A stretch of DNA of 64,000 bases, from positions 55,142-119,141 of the forward strand of contig DUVS01000015.1 of the NCBI GenBank assembly GCA_012840925.1. Direction: 5' to 3'. Both the position numbers and the translations under genes were made by a program. How positions within the stretch are numbered: the stretch's first letter is position 1; every line of letters starts with the position of its first letter. Under the pieces are notes generated by a model. The model was not told the origin of the DNA, ran no database searches, and saw only the letters and a list, made by a program, of their open reading frames with translations. Source of the DNA: Bacillota bacterium (GTDB lineage: Bacteria; Bacillota; Limnochordia; Darwinibacteriales; DTU012). This document shows, one piece after another, positions 24,054-31,790 of the stretch.

Positions 24054-25373
24054 GTGTCATTGCTTGCCCGCCTGGAGCGGCAGAAAGAACGGGAGGAGCA
24101 AAAGCAGCAAACCAGCATCAACCCTGGCAGACAGGCTGATCCGTTAGTCAAGCTGAAGGGTAAGATTCACGAACAGCTTGTCAGTGAGATCGACAGCAAG
24201 CTGTTAAAAAGCCTCGATCAAAACAGTAAAACCCAGGAATTGAAGGATAAGGTCAGTCAAGTTGTGCAGCGGGTGATTAATGAAGAGCAGTTGACCCTGA
24301 CCCGAGCAGAAAACCAGCAGTTATTGAATCAGATCATCGATGAAGTGATCGGTTTCGGGCCCATCAACTCCTTGATTCTGGACCCTGAGGTGTCGGAAAT
24401 CATGGTCAACGGGCCAAAACAAGTATTTGTGGAACGTAATGGCTGTCTGGAATTGACAGAAATTACCTTCCGGGACCATGAACATGTGATGCACGTCATT
24501 GAGAAAATCGTGGCACCTTTGGGGAGAAGGATCGATGAGAGCAGCCCCATGGTTGATGCCCGCTTGCCTGACGGGTCCAGGGTAAATGCCATTATTCCTC
24601 CTCTGGCTCTCGGCGGGCCCACAATCACCATCCGGAAATTTAGTGCCAATCCCTTGACCGTGGAGGATTTAATCGGTTTTGGCACCCTCACACCTGAGGT
24701 GGCAGAGTTCATTTCCGCCTGCGTTGAAGCCAGGCTGAACATCGTTGTTTCCGGAGGAACGGGCAGTGGTAAGACTACACTGTTGAATGTGTTGTCGTCC
24801 TTTATCCCTGAGAATGAGCGGATTGTTACCATTGAAGATGCGGCAGAGCTGAGGCTGCTCCAAACCCACGTAGTTTCCCTGGAGAGCCGGCCGCCTAATA
24901 TTGAAGGCAAAGGTGCCGTTACCATTCGCGATTTGGTCCGCAACTCACTGCGGATGCGTCCGGACCGGATTGTCATCGGTGAGGTGCGGGGCGGCGAGGC
25001 CTTGGATATGCTTCAGGCCATGAATACGGGACATGACGGGTCGTTGACCACCGGGCACGCCAACTCCCCAAGGGACATGCTTGCCAGGTTGGAAACGATG
25101 GTGCTCATGGCCGGTATGGATTTGCCGGTGCGGGCAATCCGGGAGCAAATTGCTTCCGCTATTGATCTGATCATCCAGCAGGCCAGGCTCAAAGACGGAT
25201 CCCGTAAAGTGGTGCAGATTACGGAAGTTCAGGGGATTGAGGGAGAAGTCATCACTCTGCAAGATATTTTCGTCTATGAACGGGGCGCGCTGCGGGCAAC
25301 TGGAATCAGGCCAAAATGTGCCGAAAAGATCGCCAGCCGCGGTATCAAACTCCCCGCCAACCTGTTTATGTGA
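24054..25373 (+). CDS. cpaF: CpaF/TadA secretion ATPase
   Basis: Hexameric ATPase of the VirB11/type II secretion family that drives Flp pilus assembly. The 439-residue product starts with GTG (24054) after AAGGAG. The N-terminal 100 residues are a charged helical region. Walker A GGTGSGKT is at 234-241, Asp box VTIEDAAEL near 265, Walker B MRPDRIVIGEVRGGEALDML near 300-320 and the His box TTGHANSPRDML near 335. It follows CpaE in the conserved tadZ-tadA order. Confidence 0.95.
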   Translation: MSLLARLERQKEREEQKQQTSINPGRQADPLVKLKGKIHEQLVSEIDSKLLKSLDQNSKTQELKDKVSQVVQRVINEEQLTLTRAENQQLLNQIIDEVIGFGPINSLILDPEVSEIMVNGPKQVFVERNGCLELTEITFRDHEHVMHVIEKIVAPLGRRIDESSPMVDARLPDGSRVNAIIPPLALGGPTITIRKFSANPLTVEDLIGFGTLTPEVAEFISACVEARLNIVVSGGTGSGKTTLLNVLSSFIPENERIVTIEDAAELRLLQTHVVSLESRPPNIEGKGAVTIRDLVRNSLRMRPDRIVIGEVRGGEALDMLQAMNTGHDGSLTTGHANSPRDMLARLETMVLMAGMDLPVRAIREQIASAIDLIIQQARLKDGSRKVVQITEVQGIEGEVITLQDIFVYERGALRATGIRPKCAEKIASRGIKLPANLFM

Positions 25374-25436
25374 TTAAATGCTGTTGGATAGGAATATGTT
25401 TCTGGACTTATTAGTGATTCTGCCGAGGTGAATGCA

Positions 25437-26393
25437 GTGATCCCTTTCTTCATTGCCGGATTGGTTTTCTGGGCTGTTTTTCTTGTTTGTTACGTGGCCG
25501 TCAGCAACTTCAACAAAAAGCAGATGATTGAAAAGCGAATCCAGTCTTTTGTCCCCGGCCTCGAACCTGAACCTGAAGATTCAGATGGACTAGAGCAGGT
25601 CAATGTCCTGCAGCGGCTACTGCAGTGGCTCAATCAGAAACTGAAGCTGAAACCATCCCGGAAACTGGCCTTGGAACTGATGCGGGCTGATATTCACCTG
25701 TCCGCCGGTGAGTTTCTCGTGTTCAATGCCCTTTTAGGCTTTATTCCCCTGATCCTGGTTCTGTTTGGCTATGGAATCGAGCTGTGCCTGCTCCTGGCTA
25801 TCGGCGCTGTCCTGGCACCGACTTTTTTTGTCAAATTGAGGCAGAAAAAGCGGTTGAAGCTCGTCGAAACACAGCTGCCGGAAGTTCTGGGGATTATTGC
25901 CAACTCTTTGAAGGCAGGGTACAGCTTCTTTCAAGCCATTGAACTGGTGTCCCATGAGGCGGAACCACCTCTGGCCAATGAATTTGCCATGGTGAACAAG
26001 GAGATGAACCTTGGGGCCACCACAGAACTGGCTTTGGAAAACATGGTGCAGCGAGTGGGCAGTGATGACCTGGAACTGGTAGTGATGGCCGTCTTAATCC
26101 AGCGCCAAGTGGGAGGCAATCTGTCGGCCATCCTGGAGTCAATCGCCGAGACCATCCGGGAGCGGATCCGGATTCGGGGCGAGATCAAATCTTTGACTGC
26201 CCAGGGCCGCATTTCCGGCTTGATCATCTCGGTGCTGCCGGTTCTGATTGCCGCAATGATCTTCATGATTAATCCGGAATATATCATGCCTTTGTTTGTA
26301 GAACCGTTAGGCCGGGCGATGCTGGCCATGGGCATAGGCGGCCAGATTCTGGCTGTATTCCTGATCAACAAGATTATCAATATCAAAGTCTAG
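25437..26393 (+). CDS. tadB: TadB inner-membrane platform protein
   Basis: Polytopic membrane protein of the type II secretion F family. The product, 318 residues from the chosen start, has an N-terminal membrane helix, a cytoplasmic region, a helix pair (LVFNALLGFIPLILVLFGYG and following), the T2SF domain (LPEVLGIIANSLKAGYSFFQAIELVSHEAEPPLANEF, about residues 150-270) and a C-terminal helix pair. GTG 25437 has GAGGT seven bases upstream; a GTG three codons earlier overlaps that site and is unlikely. It pairs with TadC just downstream. Confidence 0.93.
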   Translation: MIPFFIAGLVFWAVFLVCYVAVSNFNKKQMIEKRIQSFVPGLEPEPEDSDGLEQVNVLQRLLQWLNQKLKLKPSRKLALELMRADIHLSAGEFLVFNALLGFIPLILVLFGYGIELCLLLAIGAVLAPTFFVKLRQKKRLKLVETQLPEVLGIIANSLKAGYSFFQAIELVSHEAEPPLANEFAMVNKEMNLGATTELALENMVQRVGSDDLELVVMAVLIQRQVGGNLSAILESIAETIRERIRIRGEIKSLTAQGRISGLIISVLPVLIAAMIFMINPEYIMPLFVEPLGRAMLAMGIGGQILAVFLINKIINIKV

Positions 26394-26403
26394 GAGGCTT
26401 GGC

Positions 26404-27282
26404 ATGTTCTTCTTGATCCCTGCATTGGTTTTCATATCGGTCAGTCTGGCAGTATTTGCCGGCTACCGCCTTTGGCACCAGCAGCAAACCGTCAAAGAAC
26501 GGATCGGCCAGTACAAAGAGGAACCTGATGAGGAACAGGATCATCAGGCAGCAGCCGGCAGCAGCCAGCTGAAACGGGGTTTGACCCGACTGGCAGCCCT
26601 GCTTACGGTCAAAGAGAAAGGGCCTGGCTATCAGAAATTGCGTCGGCAGCTGCTTCTTGCTGGTGAACCGGGCAAGCTTAAACCCCAAGAGTTTATTGTA
26701 CTGAAACTTACCATTTCGGCGTTGACATTCGTATTGGGCATTATTCTCCCTGTGTCACTAACAAATGTTGTGGTGCTGGTAGCTGTGAGCTGGCTGCTTC
26801 CCGACCTCTATTTGCAGCAGAAAATCAGGAAGCGCCAGCTGGCCATCACCCTGGCTATTCCCGATGTCCTCGATTTGCTCACCGTAAGCGTAGAGGCGGG
26901 CCTTGGCTTCGATGCTGCCGTTGCCAGGGTGATCGAAAAGGCTGAAGGGCCGCTGGCTGAAGAGCTGCGGCGGATGCTCTACGAAATGCGCATTGGCAAG
27001 CCGCGGCGGGATGCCTTGCGGAACCTTAGCGAACGGACCGGTGTCGGGTACCTGCACAATTTTGTCACAGCGGTGATTCAAGCGGATCAACTAGGTGTGA
27101 GTATCAGCAAGGTACTGCGGATTCAATCCCAGGACATTCGCCGCCAAAGGAGGCAAAAGGCAGAGGAGGAAGCCATGAAAGCCCCGATCAAGATGCTCCT
27201 TCCCTTAGTAGGCCTGATATTCCCTTCTCTTTTCATTATTCTGTTGGGGCCATCGATTCTTCACTTCATGGCTACATTTTAA
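26404..27282 (+). CDS. tadC: TadC inner-membrane platform protein
   Basis: Second T2SF platform protein. The 292-residue product has an N-terminal helix (MFFLIPALVFISVSLAVFAGY), a charged loop, and the F-domain motif IPDVLDLLTVSVEAGLGFDAAVARV at about 160-184 with ERTGVGYLHNFVTAVIQADQLGVSISKVL, then a C-terminal helix. AGGAGG precedes the ATG. With TadB it completes the Tad inner-membrane machine. Confidence 0.93.
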   Translation: MFFLIPALVFISVSLAVFAGYRLWHQQQTVKERIGQYKEEPDEEQDHQAAAGSSQLKRGLTRLAALLTVKEKGPGYQKLRRQLLLAGEPGKLKPQEFIVLKLTISALTFVLGIILPVSLTNVVVLVAVSWLLPDLYLQQKIRKRQLAITLAIPDVLDLLTVSVEAGLGFDAAVARVIEKAEGPLAEELRRMLYEMRIGKPRRDALRNLSERTGVGYLHNFVTAVIQADQLGVSISKVLRIQSQDIRRQRRQKAEEEAMKAPIKMLLPLVGLIFPSLFIILLGPSILHFMATF

Positions 27283-27327
27283 GCTGGGCTGTCGGCCAAG
27301 GCCGACCATCGCGGATGGGAGAGGCAT

Positions 27328-27681
27328 ATGGTTGAGCTAACTGTAACCAATATTTCCAAAGATACCTGCGTAGGCACTAAGATTCGCCTGGCCAACTCTT
27401 TTTGGTCCCGTTTGCGAGGCTTGCTTGGTGTCAAAAACCTGGCTAGAGGAGAGGGGCTGCTGCTCAGCCCGTGTCAAATGGTGCACGGTTTAGGCATGCG
27501 CCTTTCTATCGAAGCCGTCTACCTTGACGGTGACGGCCGGGTGATTGGGATTTACAAGCTTAAGCCCGGCTGCTTGGGGCCCTTTTTGCGCCGCGCAGCT
27601 CAGGTGCTGGAACTACCATTAGGAACGGTGTCCGATTCTGCTACAGAAATTGGGGACTTACTTCAGAGTACTAGAACATAA
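27328..27681 (+). CDS. DUF192 family protein
   Basis: The 117-residue product matches the small DUF192 fold: FWSRLRGLLGVKNL, the SPCQMVHGLGMR segment (family Cys and His region), AVYLDGDGRVIGI and VLELPLGTV. No signal peptide is visible. DUF192 proteins are often encoded near Tad or type II secretion genes but their job is not established. It comes 45 bases after tadC, likely in the same transcript. Function unknown. Confidence 0.85.
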   Translation: MVELTVTNISKDTCVGTKIRLANSFWSRLRGLLGVKNLARGEGLLLSPCQMVHGLGMRLSIEAVYLDGDGRVIGIYKLKPGCLGPFLRRAAQVLELPLGTVSDSATEIGDLLQSTRT

Positions 27682-27742
27682 CGCTTTAGCTGTGAATACG
27701 ATGTAATGACCAAGAGATGAAACAGACGGGGGGGCAATCTTT

Positions 27743-28015
27743 TTGTCTACAAATAATTCTAGATCAAACTGTCCACCTCCCCAGAAGGAAGCCAACGCTA
27801 AGGCAAAATTGCTGGACTTACTAACACCAAGGGAAAAAGAAGTGCTATCATTGTTAGCACGTGGGTATAACAATAATGAAATAGCCGCCTGCTTGCACAT
27901 CAGTAAGCATACAGTAAAAAATCATGTCAGTAATATCTATCACAAACTGGAGATGGATGATCGAACGCAGATTGCTTTATTGGCTGTCCGGAATGGGTTT
28001 GTCAAGCTTGATTGA
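27743..28015 (+). CDS. Stand-alone LuxR/GerE-type HTH regulator
   Basis: The 90-residue product is only a LuxR-type HTH (LTPREKEVLSLLARGYNNNEIAACLHISKHTVKNHVSNIYHKLEMDDRTQIALLAVRNGFVKL) behind about 27 polar residues, with no receiver. Its recognition helix TVKNHVSN is nearly the same as that of DegU (TVKNHVTN) and the following DDRTQIALLAVRNGFVKL also parallels DegU. It starts with TTG (27743) eight bases after GGGGGG. It resembles GerE-like one-domain regulators. It may bind the same palindrome as DegU (inference). Last gene of the pilus block. Confidence 0.82.
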   Translation: MSTNNSRSNCPPPQKEANAKAKLLDLLTPREKEVLSLLARGYNNNEIAACLHISKHTVKNHVSNIYHKLEMDDRTQIALLAVRNGFVKLD

Positions 28016-28017
28016 AC

Positions 28018-28043
28018 AGGAGCGACTCGCTAGAGTCGTTCCT
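28018..28043. terminator. Inverted repeat after the small LuxR gene
   Basis: AGGAGCGACTC (28018-28028) and GAGTCGTTCCT (28033-28043) pair with one G-U around loop GCTA. No T-run follows, so it is a weak terminator, a 3' stabiliser or a binding site. Nothing else is seen up to 28133. Confidence 0.5.
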
Positions 28044-28133
28044 GACCTTGAGGTGGATCGAGCCAGGCAGGAGAGGCTAGGTCTGATGATGAATTAATTA
28101 CTTGGTTCCCAAGGGAGGTCTGGAGGATGATTT

Positions 28134-29891
28134 ATGGCAAAATTGCAATTATTGGTGCAATTATCCCCGGGAACCACTCCAAAGTGGCATTTAGCAGAAA
28201 ATCCTGCCTGGATTGACCCAATGGCTGATCAGGCTGGCGGGGGAGAGCAAATCATAGCATTCACTCCGCCCTTGGCCGTTGATCAAGCCTGGATCATTGG
28301 GAAACGGTTGGACAAGCATGTGAACCGCATTGCCAGACTCTGGGCCCTACTGCCCTGGCCTAAACTGTTGGCTTGGTGGGCGGCCAGATTCCTGCGTCTG
28401 AGTTTTCCTGGTTATCCCCGGCGGCTGCCAACCGGCGGAGCAAAAGGACGGCGTTTGGATCCGGATCAGCGGTTGCGGCTGGTAGAGGCAGTAAGACAAC
28501 TGTTAAAGGGCCGGCTGGTTCCCGATAACCTACTGGAGAATGAACTGAGAGCCCAAGGATGGTGGCCGGCGGATATTCACCAGGCTTTAGACTGGGGAAT
28601 GAGGGAACGGCTCATTGCTGCCCGGCCTGGGGTTATGCCTCAGGTGTGGGGAGAACTGCGGTGCAGCCGCTGCCAGAGTCCCATTTCTGAATTGCGGCCT
28701 TGTATTAAATGCGGGAGGAACGACTGTCCTGTCTGTCTGGCTTGCACTGCCCTTGGTGAAATCCGCGGCTGTACCTGCCTTTGGTTTCTGGATAATCGGC
28801 AGCTGCCCGGCAATAAGGTTGCGGTTAACCAAGACAGTATGCCAAGACTGCAGATGGGTTTTGATCTTACGGCAGCTCAAGCACAGGCCAGCCATCAGTT
28901 GGTCCAGTTCATGGACAGCAGCGCAACCCGGCTTCTGGTGTGGGCTGCCTGCGGGGCGGGCAAAACCGAAGTTACCTTTGCTGCCATTCAGGTGGCGCTG
29001 GCCAGAGGACTGCAAGTGCTGTTTGCCATTCCCCGCCGGGATGTGGTACGGGAGCTGGCAGAGCGGTTGGCGGCGGCTTTTCCCGAAACCAGGCTGGCAA
29101 TCCATTACGGCGGCCAACCGTGGCTGCAGGAAGGCCCGTTGGTTATTGCCACAACCCATCAGACACTGCGCTTCTATAACAGGTTTGGCTTGGCCATCCT
29201 GGATGAAGTCGATGCCTATCCCTATCACGGCAGCGAGATGCTCCGGGTGGGGGTTGAACAAGCATTGACCAAGGGCGGCAAGCTGATCGAAATGACAGCA
29301 ACACCCTACAATATTGACCCCAAGGCCAAGCTGATTACCATTCCTGCTCGCTACCATGGCTATCCCCTTCCCGAACCCCGAATCGTCAAAGTACGGCTGC
29401 CGGCACTAAATGAGCTGGTTGAGACAAAACTGCCTGAAGATGTAATAGGAATCATCCAGGCTAACAACAGCCCGTGGTTGATTTTTGCCCCGACAGTTTC
29501 AGCTGTTAAACTGATTGCCGCTTCTCTTGCTCAAACACTCGGCCGCATGGTCTGCGGCAGTTGGGCCGCGGATCCCAGGCGGGATCAGAAAATCGACGGA
29601 TTTATCAGAGGCCGGTATGAAGTAATGGTGGCTACATCCATTATGGAACGGGGAATAACGTTGGCTAATGTACAGGTGATGGTCTTGTACAGTGATCATG
29701 TTGTTTTTGATACCAATTCCCTGATTCAAATGGCAGGAAGGGTAGGCAGAAAAGCCGAACATCCTAGTGGAGAGGTTTGGTTTATCGGTGCTCGGATTAC
29801 TGAGGCTATGCAGGCAGCTGTAAAACGGATCCAGTATTTGAATCAGCAAGCGCGGCAGCAGGGGTTGCTTACGGGAGGCACCCATGTTTAG
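28134..29891 (+). CDS. comFA: ComFA-like DNA helicase/translocase of competence
   Basis: Superfamily 2 helicase that helps pull transforming DNA across the membrane. The 585-residue product has an N-terminal helical part, a four-cysteine-cluster zinc region (CSRCQSPISELRPCIKCGRNDCPVC, residues about 183-207), Walker A AACGAGKTE near 272-280, the DEAD-box-like LDEVDAYPY, MTATP and a C-terminal helicase domain ending QMAGRVGRK. The zinc cluster and order match ComFA. GGAGG is seven bases before ATG. It overlaps comFC, as in B. subtilis comF. Whether this organism is competent is not shown. Confidence 0.93.
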   Translation: MAKLQLLVQLSPGTTPKWHLAENPAWIDPMADQAGGGEQIIAFTPPLAVDQAWIIGKRLDKHVNRIARLWALLPWPKLLAWWAARFLRLSFPGYPRRLPTGGAKGRRLDPDQRLRLVEAVRQLLKGRLVPDNLLENELRAQGWWPADIHQALDWGMRERLIAARPGVMPQVWGELRCSRCQSPISELRPCIKCGRNDCPVCLACTALGEIRGCTCLWFLDNRQLPGNKVAVNQDSMPRLQMGFDLTAAQAQASHQLVQFMDSSATRLLVWAACGAGKTEVTFAAIQVALARGLQVLFAIPRRDVVRELAERLAAAFPETRLAIHYGGQPWLQEGPLVIATTHQTLRFYNRFGLAILDEVDAYPYHGSEMLRVGVEQALTKGGKLIEMTATPYNIDPKAKLITIPARYHGYPLPEPRIVKVRLPALNELVETKLPEDVIGIIQANNSPWLIFAPTVSAVKLIAASLAQTLGRMVCGSWAADPRRDQKIDGFIRGRYEVMVATSIMERGITLANVQVMVLYSDHVVFDTNSLIQMAGRVGRKAEHPSGEVWFIGARITEAMQAAVKRIQYLNQQARQQGLLTGGTHV

Positions 29892-30588
29892 GGCCAGAAC
29901 CAGCCTCAAGCTTCCAGTCCGACTGAGAAACAGCCCCAGGATCAGGCCTTGGTTCCAGTCTTTATGGGAGCTGTTGTATCCGGTACCGGAATTTTGCCCG
30001 CTTTGCCAAACAGGGATTGTGGCAGAGGGTTTGCCGGGATGCAAGGTGTGCATTTCCCGGGTCAACCCGTCCATGCACCGGCTGCGTTTAGCCCGTTACC
30101 AAGGTTTTGCTGTAGGTTACTACGATGATTATCTGCAGCATTTGTTATATCAAATCAAATACCTGAATCAGTATCAGCTGGCGGTGGCTTTGGGCAAGCT
30201 CATGGCCTTGGCTGCCAAGGAGCAGCCGGAACTGCAGGCTGTTGACTATTTTCTGCCCGTACCATTACACCACGAACGTCTGCAAAAGCGGGGATTCAAT
30301 CAGGCTGAAGCGTTTGTGGAAGGGATGAACCAGGTGTGGCCGCACAGGGTTTATAAAGCCATCAGGCATAAGCCGACAGCCTTTCAAAGCCAACTGACGC
30401 CGCAGGAACGGATCAAGAACTTGAACCGGGCTTTTACGCTTATCCATCCCACCAAAATCAAAGGTAAAAGGCTTTTAATTGTTGACGATATCTTTACTAC
30501 AGGGGCGACTTTTTACTCCTTGGCAGATTTGGTGGAACGTAATCAGGGTGTACCCTTTGGATTATTCTTAACCCACAGTCATTCTTGA
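29884..30588 (+). CDS. comFC: ComFC-like phosphoribosyltransferase-fold competence protein
   Basis: The 234-residue product has an N-terminal zinc-binding region (FCPLCQTG, GCKVC) and a type I phosphoribosyltransferase domain. This includes HERLQKRGFNQAEA and the PRPP-binding VDDIFTTGAT near residues 200-209. ComFC is required for transformation; its enzymatic role is not settled. The comFB gene of B. subtilis is absent here. The start at ATG 29884 overlaps comFA by eight bases with GGGAGG ahead. Confidence 0.92.
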   Translation: MFRARTSLKLPVRLRNSPRIRPWFQSLWELLYPVPEFCPLCQTGIVAEGLPGCKVCISRVNPSMHRLRLARYQGFAVGYYDDYLQHLLYQIKYLNQYQLAVALGKLMALAAKEQPELQAVDYFLPVPLHHERLQKRGFNQAEAFVEGMNQVWPHRVYKAIRHKPTAFQSQLTPQERIKNLNRAFTLIHPTKIKGKRLLIVDDIFTTGATFYSLADLVERNQGVPFGLFLTHSHS

Positions 30589-30603
30589 AAGGAGAGGATC
30601 GTG

Positions 30604-31005
30604 ATGCTGCGCAATTGTGCAGACTGCAATCAAATCTTTGCCCACCCGGTAAATAAACTTTGCCCCAGTTGTACCAAGAAACAAAATGAGATGTTTGACA
30701 AAGTCAAGGAATATATCCGTACCAACCCCAAAGCCAAGATCCATGAAGTCGTGGTTCAAACCGGCGTTGATTTTGACAAGGTGCGGGAATTCATTGATGA
30801 AGGCCGGCTCAAGATTGTCCCCGCTGATGTAGAGTTCCGCTGTAGAATTTGCGGAACCAAGCTTACTTCCGGCCGCATCTGCAGTCAGTGCGAAGCTGAT
30901 TTGCTGGTCAAGGGCGAGACCAGGGGAGGAACAACATCGACAGGTTCCCTAAGCAAGGATGGACGAGTCCATTTTCTGGACCGGCGCTCAAGAGAAAGTC
31001 GTTAG
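30604..31005 (+). CDS. yvyF: YvyF-like flagellar-operon zinc-ribbon protein (TIGR03826 type)
   Basis: The 133-residue product has two zinc-ribbon cysteine clusters, NCADCNQ with LCPSCTKK near the N-terminus and CRICGTKL with ICSQCEADL near residue 80-98. Between them is a helical HTH-like stretch (VKEYIRTNPKAKIHEVVVQTG). This matches the YvyF family found between comF and flgM in Bacilli. Function not established, possibly regulatory. GTG 30601 is an alternative start one codon upstream. Confidence 0.88.
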   Translation: MLRNCADCNQIFAHPVNKLCPSCTKKQNEMFDKVKEYIRTNPKAKIHEVVVQTGVDFDKVREFIDEGRLKIVPADVEFRCRICGTKLTSGRICSQCEADLLVKGETRGGTTSTGSLSKDGRVHFLDRRSRESR

Positions 31006-31011
31006 CGTGAC

Positions 31012-31039
31012 TAAAGATCTGCACCATTCAATCCGATAA
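31012..31039 (+). promoter_or_regulatory. Sigma-28 (SigD-type) promoter ahead of flgM
   Basis: TAAA (31012-31015), 16 bases, TCCGATAA (31032-31039). The B. subtilis SigD consensus is TAAA-N15-GCCGATAA; seven of eight bases of the -10 agree. It lies 24 bases before the flgM start, so the late flagellar genes may be read by a flagellar sigma factor that FlgM itself inhibits. Confidence 0.75.
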
Positions 31040-31062
31040 TTGTGGTAAGGAGGGAACACAGC

Positions 31063-31335
31063 GTGTATATTTCGGGCAAGTCTGTACAACGCATCAGCCA
31101 AATCTACAATGATCAAAAAAAGCTTGTGGGAAAAGCTGGCCAAGAGAAGCGAGAAGATAAAGTCACCCTCTCTACTGAAGGGAGACAGCTGCAAGCCATT
31201 ATTGCCAAAGCTTCTGCACCAGATCCCAGCAAGAAGGCAGAAGAGCTGAAAGCTGCTGTGTCTTCAGGCACCTATCATGTTAAGGGTGAAGATATTGCGG
31301 CAAGTATTATAAAATACTATCGGCAAGGGATTTGA
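31063..31335 (+). CDS. flgM: FlgM anti-sigma-28 factor
   Basis: The 90-residue product inhibits the flagellar sigma factor until the hook is complete. It is mostly polar with the C-terminal helices AEELKAAVSSGTYHVKGEDIAASIIKYY that characterise FlgM. Start is GTG 31063 with AAGGAGG ahead; a GTG at 31042 overlaps that site and is unlikely. It follows a sigma-28-type promoter, giving the known feedback design. Its order before flgN and flgK is the conserved one. Confidence 0.9.
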   Translation: MYISGKSVQRISQIYNDQKKLVGKAGQEKREDKVTLSTEGRQLQAIIAKASAPDPSKKAEELKAAVSSGTYHVKGEDIAASIIKYYRQGI

Positions 31336-31336
31336 G

Positions 31337-31783
31337 ATGCAAGTTATTGATGCCTTCAGACAAGTTATAGGGCAGGAAATTGCCATAATCGAGCAGCTGA
31401 TTCAGTCTGGGCAAACCAAGCGGACAGTCATTGCTGATCCCGAACAGCTCAGCAGCATCATTGATCAAGAGCGGACATTGCTGGCAAGCCTGGAACAGGC
31501 AGAGCGGGAGCGTAGTCAGCTTTTTGACGTGCTGGCGCCAGGCCAGAGCTTGAGTGCATGGCTGGAAACTACTGCTGAGACTGACTTGGTAGATCAGATT
31601 CATAATCTGCGGGGTAAGTATCAACAGCTGCAGCAGATTAATGAGCTGAATCAGCAATTGATCCAAGAATCGCTGAACTTGGTCCAGTACAGCCTCAACT
31701 TGCTGGTAGCTGATCCTCCTATGACATATGCCAAACCGAAATCACAGGCAACGAGTAAGTCGATAATCGATCGAAAGGTGTAA
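31337..31783 (+). CDS. flgN: FlgN-like flagellar export chaperone
   Basis: The 148-residue, almost all helical product matches FlgN by size, position between flgM and flgK, and the pattern LSSIIDQERTLLASLEQAERER in the N-terminal half. FlgN keeps FlgK and FlgL export-competent in the cytoplasm. The start immediately follows the flgM stop (one base gap). Confidence 0.85.
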   Translation: MQVIDAFRQVIGQEIAIIEQLIQSGQTKRTVIADPEQLSSIIDQERTLLASLEQAERERSQLFDVLAPGQSLSAWLETTAETDLVDQIHNLRGKYQQLQQINELNQQLIQESLNLVQYSLNLLVADPPMTYAKPKSQATSKSIIDRKV

Positions 31784-31790
31784 TCAGATC

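Noticed and set aside
28134..29891. PriA-type replication helicase
   Set aside because: The N-terminal zinc cluster, DEVD box and neighbours comFC and yvyF fit ComFA; a PriA domain order is not seen.
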